Shown here piece after piece: positions 54,121 to 64,000 of a DNA stretch of 64,000 nt. How positions within the stretch are numbered: position 1 is the first letter of the stretch; each line of letters starts with the position of its first letter. This DNA is from Mytilisepta virgata. Taxonomy: Eukaryota; Mollusca; Bivalvia; Mytilida; Mytilidae. Position numbers and translations under genes: made by a program. The stretch spans positions 12,728,001 to 12,792,000 of the forward strand of contig CM051508.1 of assembly GCA_028015205.1 (NCBI GenBank), in the 5' to 3' direction. The notes under the pieces are model-generated. The model searched no databases. It saw only the letters and a program-made list of their open reading frames with translations, and was not told where the DNA came from.

Positions 54121-57100
54121 CTAAATTGCGAAAAGAGGTTGTATTTGTGCTTTAATGTTGGTAACATGCTCATATCCCTTATCATTTAAATTTTTTAACA
54201 ATATAATGTTATTCTACGTGCACCTGTGACATGGATTTAATGTATTGCCTCCCTTTTTTCCTTTTTTCGTTATTTTCTGTTTTACTAATTCATTATGTAC
54301 GGTAGTCGTATGGAAACGAGAGACAAAGAGAAACAAAATGTTTGCTATAAACTTTTTTATAACATAGAGAAAAACAAAATATTTTTTTACAATAATGGTT
54401 CGTGTGTTGCAAAGAAAAAGTTGGAAGCAGATGCAACACCCTAATCCCATGTCTCCGGTGCCTGCGCAGATGTCGATTTACCTTAGCCCTCTTGGGCAGA
54501 GACTAAGCTCTCTGCTTGTTCTAGAAACTTTATATGTTACAGGAGGTGCTGTCTACGGAGCAGAAATTGCTAACTTGTTACTTGTAAGGGATTATTGTCC
54601 GGGCATAAGGGATTATTGTCCGGCGCATATGGGATTATTGTCCGGGACATATGGGATTATTGTCCGGGACATATGGGATTATTCCTGGTTCAATATAAAT
54701 TTTACTTTCCACTTTTACAACAGTGCCGTTTACAGAGTAGCAACTGCGTTCTGTGCATGTAGAACGTAGGTTCACTCCTGATTTTCGTGAATAGTTTGTA
54801 TTGTCTTTGTTTTGTTTCTTGTTTTTTTTTAGTATTTTGTGGTATACTTCGTTTAATTATTTGTTTTACCGAGCTTTTTCATATTCATGTATAGACATTA
54901 TTTGTTGACAATTGCATATAGAACTTTCCGATAAAGGTATTATATATGTCTGTTTCCTATGGTGGCCGGATGCGGCCATTTCAGCTTTTCGCGTTTTCGC
55001 GTTTTCTCCTTTCACTTTGCAAATTGAGAAATGGAAAAATCGGGAAATCGAGAAAGCGAAATCGAGAAATTGAGAAATCGGGAAATCGGGAAATCCAGAA
55101 ATCGACAAAGCGAAAACGCAAAATCGAGAAATCAAGAAAGCAAAAACGCGAAAACGCGAAAACGGGAAATGAAATAGATTTCTCAATTTCGCGTTTTCGC
55201 TTTCTCGATTTCTCGATTTCCCGATTTCTCAATTTCCCGATTTCTCGATTTCGCTTTCTCGATTTCTCGATTTCCCGATTTTCCGATTTCTCAATTTCTC
55301 AATTTCGCGTGAAAGTGAAAGGAGAAAACGCGAAAAGGCGAAATGGCCGCATCCGGCCACCATAGTTTCAAAGTTTATCTCCCTTGTCCAAGTTCCTCGT
55401 GGGAGAAAACAAAATAACCTAACGTTAGCCCTTGGGACCAAAGGGAGACAATTACAGTTATCTCCAATTGTTAGCTTGGTAACGGAAGATAACTGACCCA
55501 TTTTTCACATTGAAAGTAAATCATATTTCATGATCAATCATTGGTCGTTTGGATCATTTAAATAGTTAATGAAAAGTAAAATGTCATGATCGATTACATT
55601 TTTTGTAGATTAATAAGCCAGAAGTTCACTTGGAATGAATAGATTAAACTTCTTAAAAATGGTTGCAATTGCAATTCGGAACAATGCATGTTCTGTGAAA
55701 ATAAAGGCCTAATTGTTCATTTTTATTCTCTTCACAATCTCTAAGTTACGTTTTTTATGCCCCTTTAAAACTCAACCATTTGAGTTGGACTATCGTTGCA
55801 ATTCTTTCCTGATTAAAACGCACTACTGGCGGGCTAGTAAGAATGAGAAACCAGAGTTAGTTATATTTTCCTAACCAATATAGACAAGGGAGATAATAAA
55901 TTTGTCTCCCTTTTAGCCTCAGGACAAAAGGGAGAAAATTTAATTATCTCCCTTACCTACATTGGTTAGGAAAAGATAACTCACTCTGGTTCCTCATTTA
56001 AGCCAGCCTATCTGATGCATATGAATGAATAGGAGTAAAGAAATCATGATATTATCATATGATAGGTACAAGTGTGTATTAACAAGTTTGTGAGATAACA
56101 TATACGGTGGCGAGAACTGATCTATTGTCAGTCAAAATCATACACCAAAAACATACCAATATCTGAGAAAACTTTGAAAACACCCTGACCACTTTTGGCA
56201 GACGTTTCTTCAAAGTATAATGTGTGTCTTTCTGCAAATGCTTGAGCCTCCTGTAGGAGAAAAAAAATATTTTAGGGAGCAACCATTTCATTATTTTATA
56301 TATTAAAAAAATCTACACTCAAAAATTTGGTGTAAAAGGCTGGACTTAAAATGTGATAAAGCAGGTATTCAGGACTGAATAGTACCCGACATTAATTGTA
56401 AAAATCCAAGCTCATGTTTGCTGCAAAGAGGTTACCTTGACACTTTAAAAATCAAATGGTTGCTCCCGTAAACTGAAATTTATTGTATTCGTACAAGTCA
56501 AATTTTCATAATCAAACGAGGTTCACCTGCTTAATTGCTTTGAGTTCAAAAATATAAATAATTGCACGGCCCGTGTTCTCAATTCGCTAACATGAATTGG
56601 ATGATTCCTTGAATATCCTGAATTCGCACGAAGTTGAAATTTTGTATTGATCCTGTATAAATGCTCTTTTTTTTAAAACATTCTGGTTGTATTACATGGA
56701 CAATTTCTATCGTAATTTAAATAATATAGAAGAAAATCCACCAGACCACAATCTAAAGACAAGGCGAATTCGCGAAAACAGCGACAAAAGTAAACATAGA
56801 TATGTTACATCAATACCGCCCTTCCTCATACAGGATTTTACATGGGCAGCATATTACGGGTGTCCTGCGGGAAGCAGAGACTGCTTACTTTTCCAAAGCA
56901 CTCGAGTCTACCCCAGTTTTTTTGGTGGGGTCCACGTTGTTCGTAGGTTTTTAGTTTTTAAGTGTAATGTTTGTATTTTTTTGGTCTTGTCTTCGTTGTT
57001 CTCCAGAGTTTGTCATTTGTTTTCGATTTTCCCCTCCTTCGAATATCCCTCTTGACTTTACATATGACTAAATTGACAAGAAAGCACTTAGCACACTAGC

Positions 57101-60100
57101 AAGAATAAGAATTAGACAGCATAAAAACTAGAGAAATAGCAATGTGGACTCCTTTAAAAAACAAATTGGAAGGGTAAGCATGTTCAGTCCCATTAACGGC
57201 AAGTTTGAAAATCCGGTGAAGTTTGAAGGACTGTGAGTTGTCAATTTCACTTAGCCGTTAAGGATGATCGCTGGTCTAATAGGAAATAAATAGGATTTGA
57301 AATAGATGTTTTAGTTTGAGAGAACATAATGAATAGTAAACAAATAGGCAAGAAAAAAATATAGGTTCATGTGCTCATTTTAGAACTATAAAGCCTTGAC
57401 AATTTGCAGGAAATCGGTTTTCTCTGAACTTTTCATTGTCTTTGCATTGGCAACTTCAATCTCTCAAAAATGTATCAAAAAATAAAAATGATTTCATAAA
57501 ATTTTGTCCAATACCATTTTAAGGTATATATGATTGAATTATAAAAGAAAAAGTGTAGGTTCATGGGCAAAAAATTTAACGTTTAAGAAATGGATAAAAC
57601 CCAAGGATTCCGAAAATCTGACAAAAAGACTAAAACATGACCAGCGAGCATCCTTAAATATGACTAAATTGATAAGAAATCACTTAGCACACTAGCTAGA
57701 ATAATAATTAGACAGCATAAAAACTAGAGAAATAGCAATGTGGACTCCTTTAAAAAAAGGTGGAAGGGTAAGCATGTTCAGTCCCTTTAATGGCAAGTTT
57801 GAAAATCCGGTGAAGTTTGAAGGACTGTGAGTTGTCAATTTCACTTAGCCGTTAAGGATAATCGCTTGTCTAATATGAAATAAATAGGATTTGAAATAGA
57901 TGTTTTAGTTTGAGAGAACATAATGTACGTTGAATTATAAAAGAAAAAATGGGGGTTCATGGGCAAAAAATTTAACGTTTAAGAAATGGATAAAACCCAA
58001 GGATTCCGAAAATCTGACAAAAAGACTAAAGCATGACCAGCGAGCATCCTTAGATATGATGGATGTATAATGTGGACTCCTTTAAAAGGAAATTGGAAGG
58101 GTAAGCATGTTCAGTCCCTTTAACGGCAAGTTTGAAAATCCGCTGAAGTTTGAAGACTGTGAGTAGTCAATTTCACTAAGCCGTTAAACCTAACAGAAGA
58201 TATCTCGACTATAGAAATATGGTCTGCTTTAACAGTAAATCTCGGAAGAATATTTGCCTTCCTATAGATATTATTTTTGTTCCGCACACTTTTAAAAAAC
58301 ACAAACCTCTCTTGAAACATCTCTAATTGCTTCCAAGTCTACCTTGTTACCAATTAAGGCACATTTCAAGTTCCCTGGGCCGTATTTTTGTAACTGTTGT
58401 AACCAGCTTTCAATATTGTCGAAAGTAATCTGAAATACAGATAAATTAATGTAAATTTAGTTATTTTGTTATTTAGTTATTTTGGTTGAAATCAGTTTTC
58501 GTGGATTGGTGAAAAGACATATGTGTGGTTTCTTAATTTCGCGGATTTGACGAATTTCGAAAACCAATGTTCAAATGAAACACTGTCGATTCGATTAATT
58601 TCCTTTGAAGTGTAATAAATATTAACCTCATTGCACTTGATTAATTAAAAGTATAAATATTTTAAGAACGATTCATATTTTATTGGGTTCTTAAATTTGT
58701 GGATTGATGTTTCCATGAAGTCCACGAAAATTGGTGTACAACGAAAACCAATATGTGTTTCACTGTATTCAAAATAAAATCAAAGGCCATTAGGAATTAC
58801 ATACGAAATGGGTACAATGATACAAGTTTAAATTAAACAAATATATGTTAGGAGATCAGCGTAGATTAATTTTTCGGAGTTTGGTGTACCATCCATTTTG
58901 CTAAAATAGTATGCCTTATTGTTTAGGGACCAGCTGAAGCCCGCCTCCGGGTGTGGGTTTTTTCGCTGCGTTGAAGACCCATTGGTAGCTTTGAGCTGTT
59001 TTCTGCTCTTTGGTCGGGTTGTTGTCTCTTTGACTCATTCCCCGTTTCCATTCTCTATTCTATTTGAAGTGAAATAAAAATAAAACTCAATTGCACCCGG
59101 ATATTATCATCTCAGCTGATATCATGTATGTGCTGAAGTGAAGTAGATTCTTTAAATGTACTTTATCAATAACAAAATTTTACACAATATCTCCTTCAGA
59201 TAGTTATATTTAATGTATCCCATGTATCTATAGCAGATGTATATGTGTAAAAAATTAAGAAAATCTTATCGAGTAAATACAGTTAACTATTCTTTACTAC
59301 GGAGCCCCGCAGGGGACACGACAAGAAAAAAAATTATATCGTTAATTGAGATAACGATATAATTTTTTTTCGTGTCGTGTCCACTGCGGGGCTCCGTACT
59401 TTACTGATATTGTGTCTTTGAATAAACAACAAAATGGATAACAGGAAAGGTCAACAATCAATCAACGCCACCCTGCAGATAGAACCTCTAACAAAACAAT
59501 AACGCAAAAGAGTAAAAACAAATAAACATAAACACAACAGAGAGTCAGGATAATCTGAGTTCGTACAAACACTGAAAATGCTTGGGTTAGGCCGGTTTTA
59601 TGGTTATCAAACCTCTCATTTATCTATCCAGGTGACACTCTTTGCTTTGGTCAACAGGGTTTTATTTTGACAAGTGATTATTTGTTGATAAAAACTTGAA
59701 TCAACACTTATGTTTTCTTATCGGAATCTTTTTAAGTTAAACATTATACCTGGTTAAAAAACTGTACCAGGTAAATGTTTACCAATGCTAACAGCATCTC
59801 AAAATCTATGCATTTTCTGTGAATAATAAGTGTTTTATAGATATGTAAAGAAGTCGTAGTTCAATGGCATATCTTGTGCAAATGATAGGTTTCGTTGAAC
59901 ATTTGTATTCCGATGTAAATTTAAAAGTAAGGGAGTAACCATTTGATTTTTAGGAGGGAGAGGGTGTTGGGCTAGGATCAAATTTGAAATAAAAAGGTAT
60001 GACCAGGATTTTGCCAACAAGAAAAAAGACAGAACCACTTGAGGTGTGAAAAAATGCAGGTCCTGTGGCAATCAGGATATTTTTTGGTATGAATGAAAAT

Positions 60101-63100
60101 AAAAAATTTAGTCCGCAATAGTGGCCGAAATAAACATCTAGGACAAAATTTTCGACGAAAAAAATAGGCAGAATCAAACATTTCATCTTAGCCCCCATAA
60201 CAATCAAATGGTTGCTTTATGTCATTTATGATATTGTAATAATAATTTCTATTTTGGGGAAACAATGTACACTATACATGTGCCATAGTCAATTCACTTT
60301 TGAACTGCATTAGAGACCATATCAAGGGCAAATTGATATTCTTTTGCATTCGGTATCAGTTACATGTACATGTATCTAATAGAATATATGCCTTATTAAG
60401 ACTCTTCCAGAATCTCTTTCAGGTATTTATTCGCAATGTTTGGTATACACTGTATATGAGTTATCTCCCATATAATCTGCTCTTTGGAGAAGGTGACTTC
60501 CATAGTCACTATAAAAATTTTTCTTCCACGCACATAAATGATATGTTTTTTGATATATTTTACAAATTTTTTTATGCTGGATTAAGGCCTTCCCCAATGC
60601 AATATTTTTAGAAAAAAATAAGTAATTTTTGCCCTTTTTTAATACAAGACACTCTCGATCACTCTCTGTCAGGAAAGACAACTCCTGCATATGGAAGACA
60701 ATATCTCCGAAAATAGGGAATAACTGTATTTAGATGATTTAAGAAATACGGTGATCATATATTTGTTGGAGGTTTTAATACGGGTAACATTATTTGAGCA
60801 AACTTTTATCCTGAGCGTTAACAAGGGGTCCAATTTAAGCAAACAAATTTACCCATGTTAAAAACTTATACAAACGCATGGCCGCCATGAACTATTTTTA
60901 TTCTTATGTAACAAAAAATGACGGAGTTGTACTATAAGCTTTTTCAAATAACTGACATTTTTAAAAATGAAATCGAAAACAATAGAAAAGTAAATAAAAT
61001 ACAACTGTAGATTTTAATGACTGTGAAACATACTTTTTATAACATTTTATTGAATTCTTCAAAAGCTTGACTATGACGTCAGGAGCATGCTACCCATAAT
61101 AAAACTCAAATTTTAATACAGCCTTACTTTCAAAACGAAAATAGCACGTCATATTAGAATTTTGCTTTTAACTTTTTGTCCATTTTAAATTTGATTCTGC
61201 TTGACAACATTATGGGACATATTTCTTGAACGGCATACATATTGCACTTTCACAAATTTAGTTATTTGCTAATGTTCATCACGGAAGCCCTAACCTAGTG
61301 TGTTGATACTCACATGATTACTAATATCATAAGCGAGCAGTGCCACTTCCGCATCTCGGAGATACATCGGCACTAAACTTCGGAACCTTTCTTGTCCTGC
61401 CGTATCCCAAATCTGAAAAACTACTTTCTTGTCTTTTATATCTAGGGCTCTACTACAAAAACTGGCTAAAAGAAATAATAAAACGATATACTAATCAAAG
61501 AGGGTATACACTTGTCTTCGCTGGTCTACTTAATGGAATACGATATGTAGCAAGGAGGGGGAGGGTAATAATGTCGTAGAGAACTGGTGTCAACATATTT
61601 CACAAGGGAAGCCCTTCGAGAATAATGAAATTTGATTTTTTTTTCTTAAATATTCCTATAATAAAGACATTTTTTCTTCGCATTACCTCAAAAGTATATA
61701 ATAAATCTGAAAATTTAACATAATTCCATCTAAATATTTGCCGCAATCCATTCTTTATTTGATGTTGGAATTACGTTTACTGGCTCCGATAACGCGTCTC
61801 TAGTAAACTCTATTGCGACCATGAAATCCACAATGAATGCTGGCAAGTATATTAAAATACAAAACAGTTACCTCCTTAAATTTGTCGGTCATTATATATC
61901 ATATATTCCTTAATATGAGTGTAAAATTTTTTTTATTATTATTCTGAGGTATACATATAATATATACATTGTATGTATAGTGTCAAAAAGTGTTTCATTA
62001 CAGAGTTATTTCAAATGACGATATCCCGATCAATCAAACTAAGTTACAATTATCAGGAAATGAGTATATAGATTTAGCTTATTCTCGTGATAATTATATG
62101 CAAATAACCTAACATATATTGATCACAGAAAGATTAAATCCCGAAACCTCATCCTTGAAACTAACTCCCAATAATGGCCAAGGAAAGCATTTATAGTCAA
62201 GCGTAAAGCCAGAAGACCGGTGTATCGCAAAAAATCGCAAGTTCCGTAAAAAGTGCAAGCACGCGTACGCATGTGCAAATATTTATAGCACTTCCTGTGT
62301 AAAAATTGGAAGTTTCACATTCACAAACCGTTTTCGGGTATATTTACAATTGGTATTAACCGTTCTAATTCAATATACATTTTCTGTAATTGTATATTTT
62401 AACGCAAAAAGTTTACAAAATGTAGAAATCTGACACTGACAGAAAATTTGTAATAACATTTGATACTTTGATAGCGGTAAGGCAGTTTTGTTTTTTTTTA
62501 ATATGAGGAAAATAATTTTAACCAACATTTCAGCAAATTACTCAAGATTAATTCCCCTAATGTTTAAGATCAAAAGGTGTGTTACTAGTGGAAAAAACCG
62601 CGAACCTTCGTCCTAGTACAAATGTAATCTATTTGTTATATGTATGTACAAGTAACTGACAAGCGTAAATCAATATTATTTTCAACTTTAGATAATTTAT
62701 TTTATCATCCTTCCCTGCGATTCTATCAGCTTGTTGAGCAGCTCCGTAAAATACGTATCAAGATGTGCGCGCACTGAGCAGGAGTTATCAACAGTCAGCA
62801 GGTATTATCAACAAATTCTCCCAACGTTTGGCAACTAAGAGCTTATTAAATAACTTTCAAAATTGCAAAATATTAATAAATATATCAAGATCTGGTGTTC
62901 ATTTCTTATATTATGGCGTTTTATTTAAATGAATGATGAAGAAATTTATAAAAGTGACATCAACAAAATGTATCTTTCCTCGATGCTGATAATGTCTGCT
63001 GGGACTTCTTTCAGCTCTTTCCATTGTATTTCATTATTTGCGATTAAAGCAAATTATTAAACGTACGCTTTATATTTTTATGTCCATATTTTCGTCTGAA

Positions 63101-63754
63101 TTAGTACTAATACAACAAAATGATGTTTAAATATGTCATCTCCTTGATTAAATTTGAGTGATTATTTTATGTTGCGCATATTTTAGTCAGAAGTTGTTCG
63201 GACTATGACGTCACGAGGTTGCAAGTTTGAAAGCAGGTGCTTTAGTTTCCCGGAAAATCATGAACAAAGATATCCAGACTGATTTTGTTTTTTAAAAAAA
63301 TGAATATACACACTAATGTATGTATTTATATCGTTTATAAGATATTTTACATGAACATTCAGGAAATATATACTTATTGGTATGGTAAACAACGTACGTG
63401 TGTAACGGAAAACTTGTTGTCGTTGCGATGAAGAATCCATACTTTTCCCGCGATAATTTGGTAGAATTTAGAAAGTTTACAAATATTTACGTTTCAGATA
63501 AGTGATTAAGATGATAAAAATGTTATCTACGCTCACTCGTCCCAAACTTCATATTCTGGCTCCCGGGATGATATTTTACGATATCTAGCTGTCAAAATGC
63601 AGATAATATATACATACTTACCTCCTACCGTTTGTCTGTAATGATCAAGGTAGGCATCTTCAGTGAAGCGTAAAGCCAGAGACGTTTTGCCTACACCGGC
63701 ATCTCCTACTACAACTACTTTGATTTTGTTCAGTGTAATAATAGTACCGTCCAT
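54014..63754 (-). CDS. Rab-like small GTPase gene A (five coding exons, 202 aa)
   Basis: Coding exons: 63754-63622, 61465-61314, 58429-58307, 56250-56157, 54120-54014; 609 nt give 202 residues plus stop. Motifs: P-loop GDAGVGKTS, switch I TVGASF, G3 [10 protein letters not shown]4 NKVD, G5 ETSAKSG, and a C-terminal TKKCC. It is the most canonical of the three copies, with a Rab5/21/22-like switch region, and is presumably a vesicle-traffic switch anchored by two prenyl groups. A 5' untranslated acceptor lies at 63781, and an ATG-TAA pair sits in the leader. Introns are 2156, 2884, 2056 and 2036 bp. Exon 5 is the least certain; a nearby AG at 54113-54114 could be used instead, keeping the frame but removing three residues and altering the junction. 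Confidence 0.85.
54540..54790 (+). repeat. RT-tail-like sequence interrupted by a 22-bp minisatellite
   Basis: GTCTACGGAGCAGAAATTGC resembles the RT-element tail. Five units of GGGATTATTGTCCGGGACAT type follow (starts 54588, 54609, 54631, 54653, 54675), then TAGGTTCACTCCTGATTTT, again tail-like. It lies in intron 4 of gene A. Confidence 0.65.
54957..55365. mobile_element. 409-bp foldback element with (CGAGAAAT)n arms and TTTC target duplication
   Basis: The ends CTATGGTGGCCGGATGCGGC and its mirror GGCCACCATAG enclose long arms made of 8-bp words such as CGAGAAAT and CGGGAAAT on one side and ATTTCTCG and ATTTCCCG on the other. The arms meet near 55178. TTTC lies at both edges (54953-54956, 55366-55369). 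Open frames across it are an artefact of the repeat. Confidence 0.85.
55826..56009. repeat. Foldback palindrome, arms about 85 bp
   Basis: GGCGGGCTAG..., GAGAAACCAGAGTTAGTTAT and CTAACCAAT are mirrored by ATTGGTTAGG, ATAACTCACTCTGGTTCCTC and GCCAGCC. It is centred near TTTTAGCCTCAGGACAAAA. It ends about 150 bp from exon 4 of gene A. Confidence 0.75.
56157..56250 (-). CDS. Gene A exon 4 (G5 motif)
   Basis: Its 94 nt encode EAQAFAERH through ETSAKSGQG to FSDI. Acceptor CTCCTACAG, donor ATTG/GTATGT. Confidence 0.85.
56274..56468. mobile_element. Diverged MITE copy with GCAACCATTT ends
   Basis: GGGAGCAACCATTTCATT and ATCAAATGGTTGCTCCC are inverted ends. The interior has lost the G run. It lies in intron 3 of gene A. 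Confidence 0.65.
56860..57056 (+). repeat. Diverged RT-element 3' tail
   Basis: GAAGCAGAGACTGCTTACTT, AAGCACTCGAGTCTACCCC and TGGTGGGGTCCACGTTGTTC follow the order of the tail at 39170-39240. Confidence 0.5.
57057..58195. repeat. Tandem duplication of about 0.4-0.6 kb (2.3 copies) including two AAGGATG MITEs
   Basis: A block with CACTTAGCACACTAGC, GCAATGTGGACTCCTTTAAA and GTTGTCAATTTCACTTAGCC occurs at 57057-57258 and 57650-57852, and partly at 58055-58190. MITEs with AAGGATGATCGCTGGT-type ends (57259-57656 and 57851-58052) fill the gaps. All lies in intron 3 of gene A, which grew largely by this duplication. Confidence 0.8.
58307..58429 (-). CDS. Gene A exon 3 (NKVD)
   Basis: Its 123 nt encode ITFDNIESWL through ALIGNKVDL to VSRE. 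Acceptor TATTTCAG, donor GAG/GTTTGT. Confidence 0.85.
58925..59060. repeat. Dispersed repeat tail typical of mussel DNA
   Basis: The stretch GTTGAAGACCCATTGGT, TTTGGTCGGGTTGTTGTCTC and CCCCGTTTCCATTCTC is one I associate with a very abundant mytilid repeat. The link is from memory. Confidence 0.5.
59298..59398. mobile_element. 101-bp hairpin MITE with CTTTAC target duplication
   Basis: TACGGAGCCCCGCAG is mirrored by CTGCGGGGCTCCGTA, with almost perfect arms of about 47 bp through GGACACGACA and TTATATCGTTA. CTTTAC flanks both sides (59292-59297, 59399-59404). It lies in intron 2 of gene A. Confidence 0.9.
59931..60216. mobile_element. MITE family copy with GTAACCATTTGA end
   Basis: GGGAGTAACCATTTGATTTT and ATCAAATGGTTGCTTTA are inverted ends. 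The interior has GGCTAGGATCAAATTTGAAA and ATGCAGGTCCTGTGGCAATC. Confidence 0.75.
60220..61313. other. Intron 2 of gene A, no feature seen
   Basis: AT-rich; no repeat or coding signal recognised beyond short frames. Confidence 0.5.
61314..61465 (-). CDS. Gene A exon 2 (switch II)
   Basis: Its 152 nt encode ASFCSRALDI through WDTAGQERF to YDISNH. Acceptor TCTTTTAG, donor CAT/GTGAGT. Confidence 0.85.
61466..63621. other. Intron 1 of gene A, no feature seen
   Basis: AT-rich sequence between exons 1 and 2 without recognisable repeats or genes. Confidence 0.5.
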
Positions 63755-63781
63755 CTCAATTTAAATTTACATGATTTCCGA
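63622..63781 (-). CDS. Gene A exon 1 (P-loop; coding from 63754)
   Basis: Acceptor TTTCAATTTTAG precedes 63781. The leader has a minimal upstream frame, ATG directly followed by TAA (63772-63767). 133 coding nt end QTVG plus one base; donor GAG/GTAAGT. Confidence 0.85.
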
Positions 63782-63807
63782 CTAAAATTGAAATAAAGAA
63801 TGTGATT

Positions 63808-64000
63808 AGGGAGCAACCATTTGACTTTTAGGGGGGGATTGGGGGAGGGGCTAGGATCAAATTTGAAATCAAAAGGCAGGACCAGGATTTTGGGCAAAAT
63901 AAAAAGACAGAATCACTTAAGCTGCGAAAAAAATGCAGGACCTGTGTCTATCAGGAATTTTTTTTGGTTTAAATGAAAATAAAAATTTAGGCCGCAATAG
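63808..64000. mobile_element. MITE family copy cut by the window end
   Basis: GGGAGCAACCATTTGACTTT, GGGGCTAGGATCAAATTTG and GCAGGACCTGTGTCTATCAG follow the family order. It lies just upstream of the gene A leader acceptor. Confidence 0.75.

Noticed and set aside
54946..55365. Frames with Lys/Arg/Glu/Ser and Phe/Arg/Ser repeats on both strands
   Set aside because: They are translations of the 8-bp word arrays of a foldback element.

Overview
The window is animal nuclear DNA, most likely from a bivalve mollusc and plausibly a mytilid mussel. The basis is AT-rich DNA, multi-kilobase introns, abundant foldback and inverted-repeat elements, and repeat tails that I associate with mussel genomes. 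The species call is an inference from memory and was not tested by any search.

Region 1 (about 1-12.5 kb) is the inner part of a Polinton/Maverick-type (adintovirus-like) endogenous DNA virus. It is visibly GC-richer than its surroundings and densely coding. Nine reading frames lie on the minus strand: a penton-like capsid candidate cut by the window edge, a double-jelly-roll major capsid protein, a small basic protein, a DUF8207-like protein, a Cys-rich zinc protein, the packaging ATPase, a fibre-like protein, an adenain-like protease, and a protein-primed family B DNA polymerase. The polymerase is broken into two frames. One gene runs the other way: a zinc ribbon, a parvovirus-type phospholipase A2 domain, a DDE integrase and a chromodomain in a single frame. 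Three things stand out. A TAGATAAATG-type motif sits on the start codons and repeatedly contains the stop codon of the gene upstream. About 310 residues resembling a family A polymerase palm are inserted inside the exonuclease part of the family B polymerase. The phospholipase and integrase are fused at a run of ten A. The polymerase and the edge gene each carry a small frame-changing indel.

Region 2 (about 14-64 kb) holds three tandem, minus-strand Rab-like small GTPase genes. C is 23150-14079, B is 39818-33828 and A is 63754-54014. I rebuilt each from exon translations and splice sites. Each has five coding exons with the same phases and nearly the same exon lengths (133 or 157, 152, 123, 94, 104-107 nt), giving proteins of 210, 201 and 202 residues with all GTP-binding motifs and C-terminal cysteines. 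They look like local duplicates of one ancestor.

Region 3 is the mobile DNA between and inside these genes. A 6.15-kb inverted-repeat element (41014-47164) carries a DUF4806-type spliced gene and a second transposon-associated frame. A 3.55-kb TG...CA element with a 6-bp target duplication sits in an intron of gene C. Three 3' fragments of one reverse-transcriptase element lie close to GTPase exons, and one appears to supply a splice acceptor tract. There are also many foldback MITEs, several with readable target duplications, plus minisatellites. No tRNA, rRNA or CRISPR array was seen; a tRNA-derived SINE head is present.
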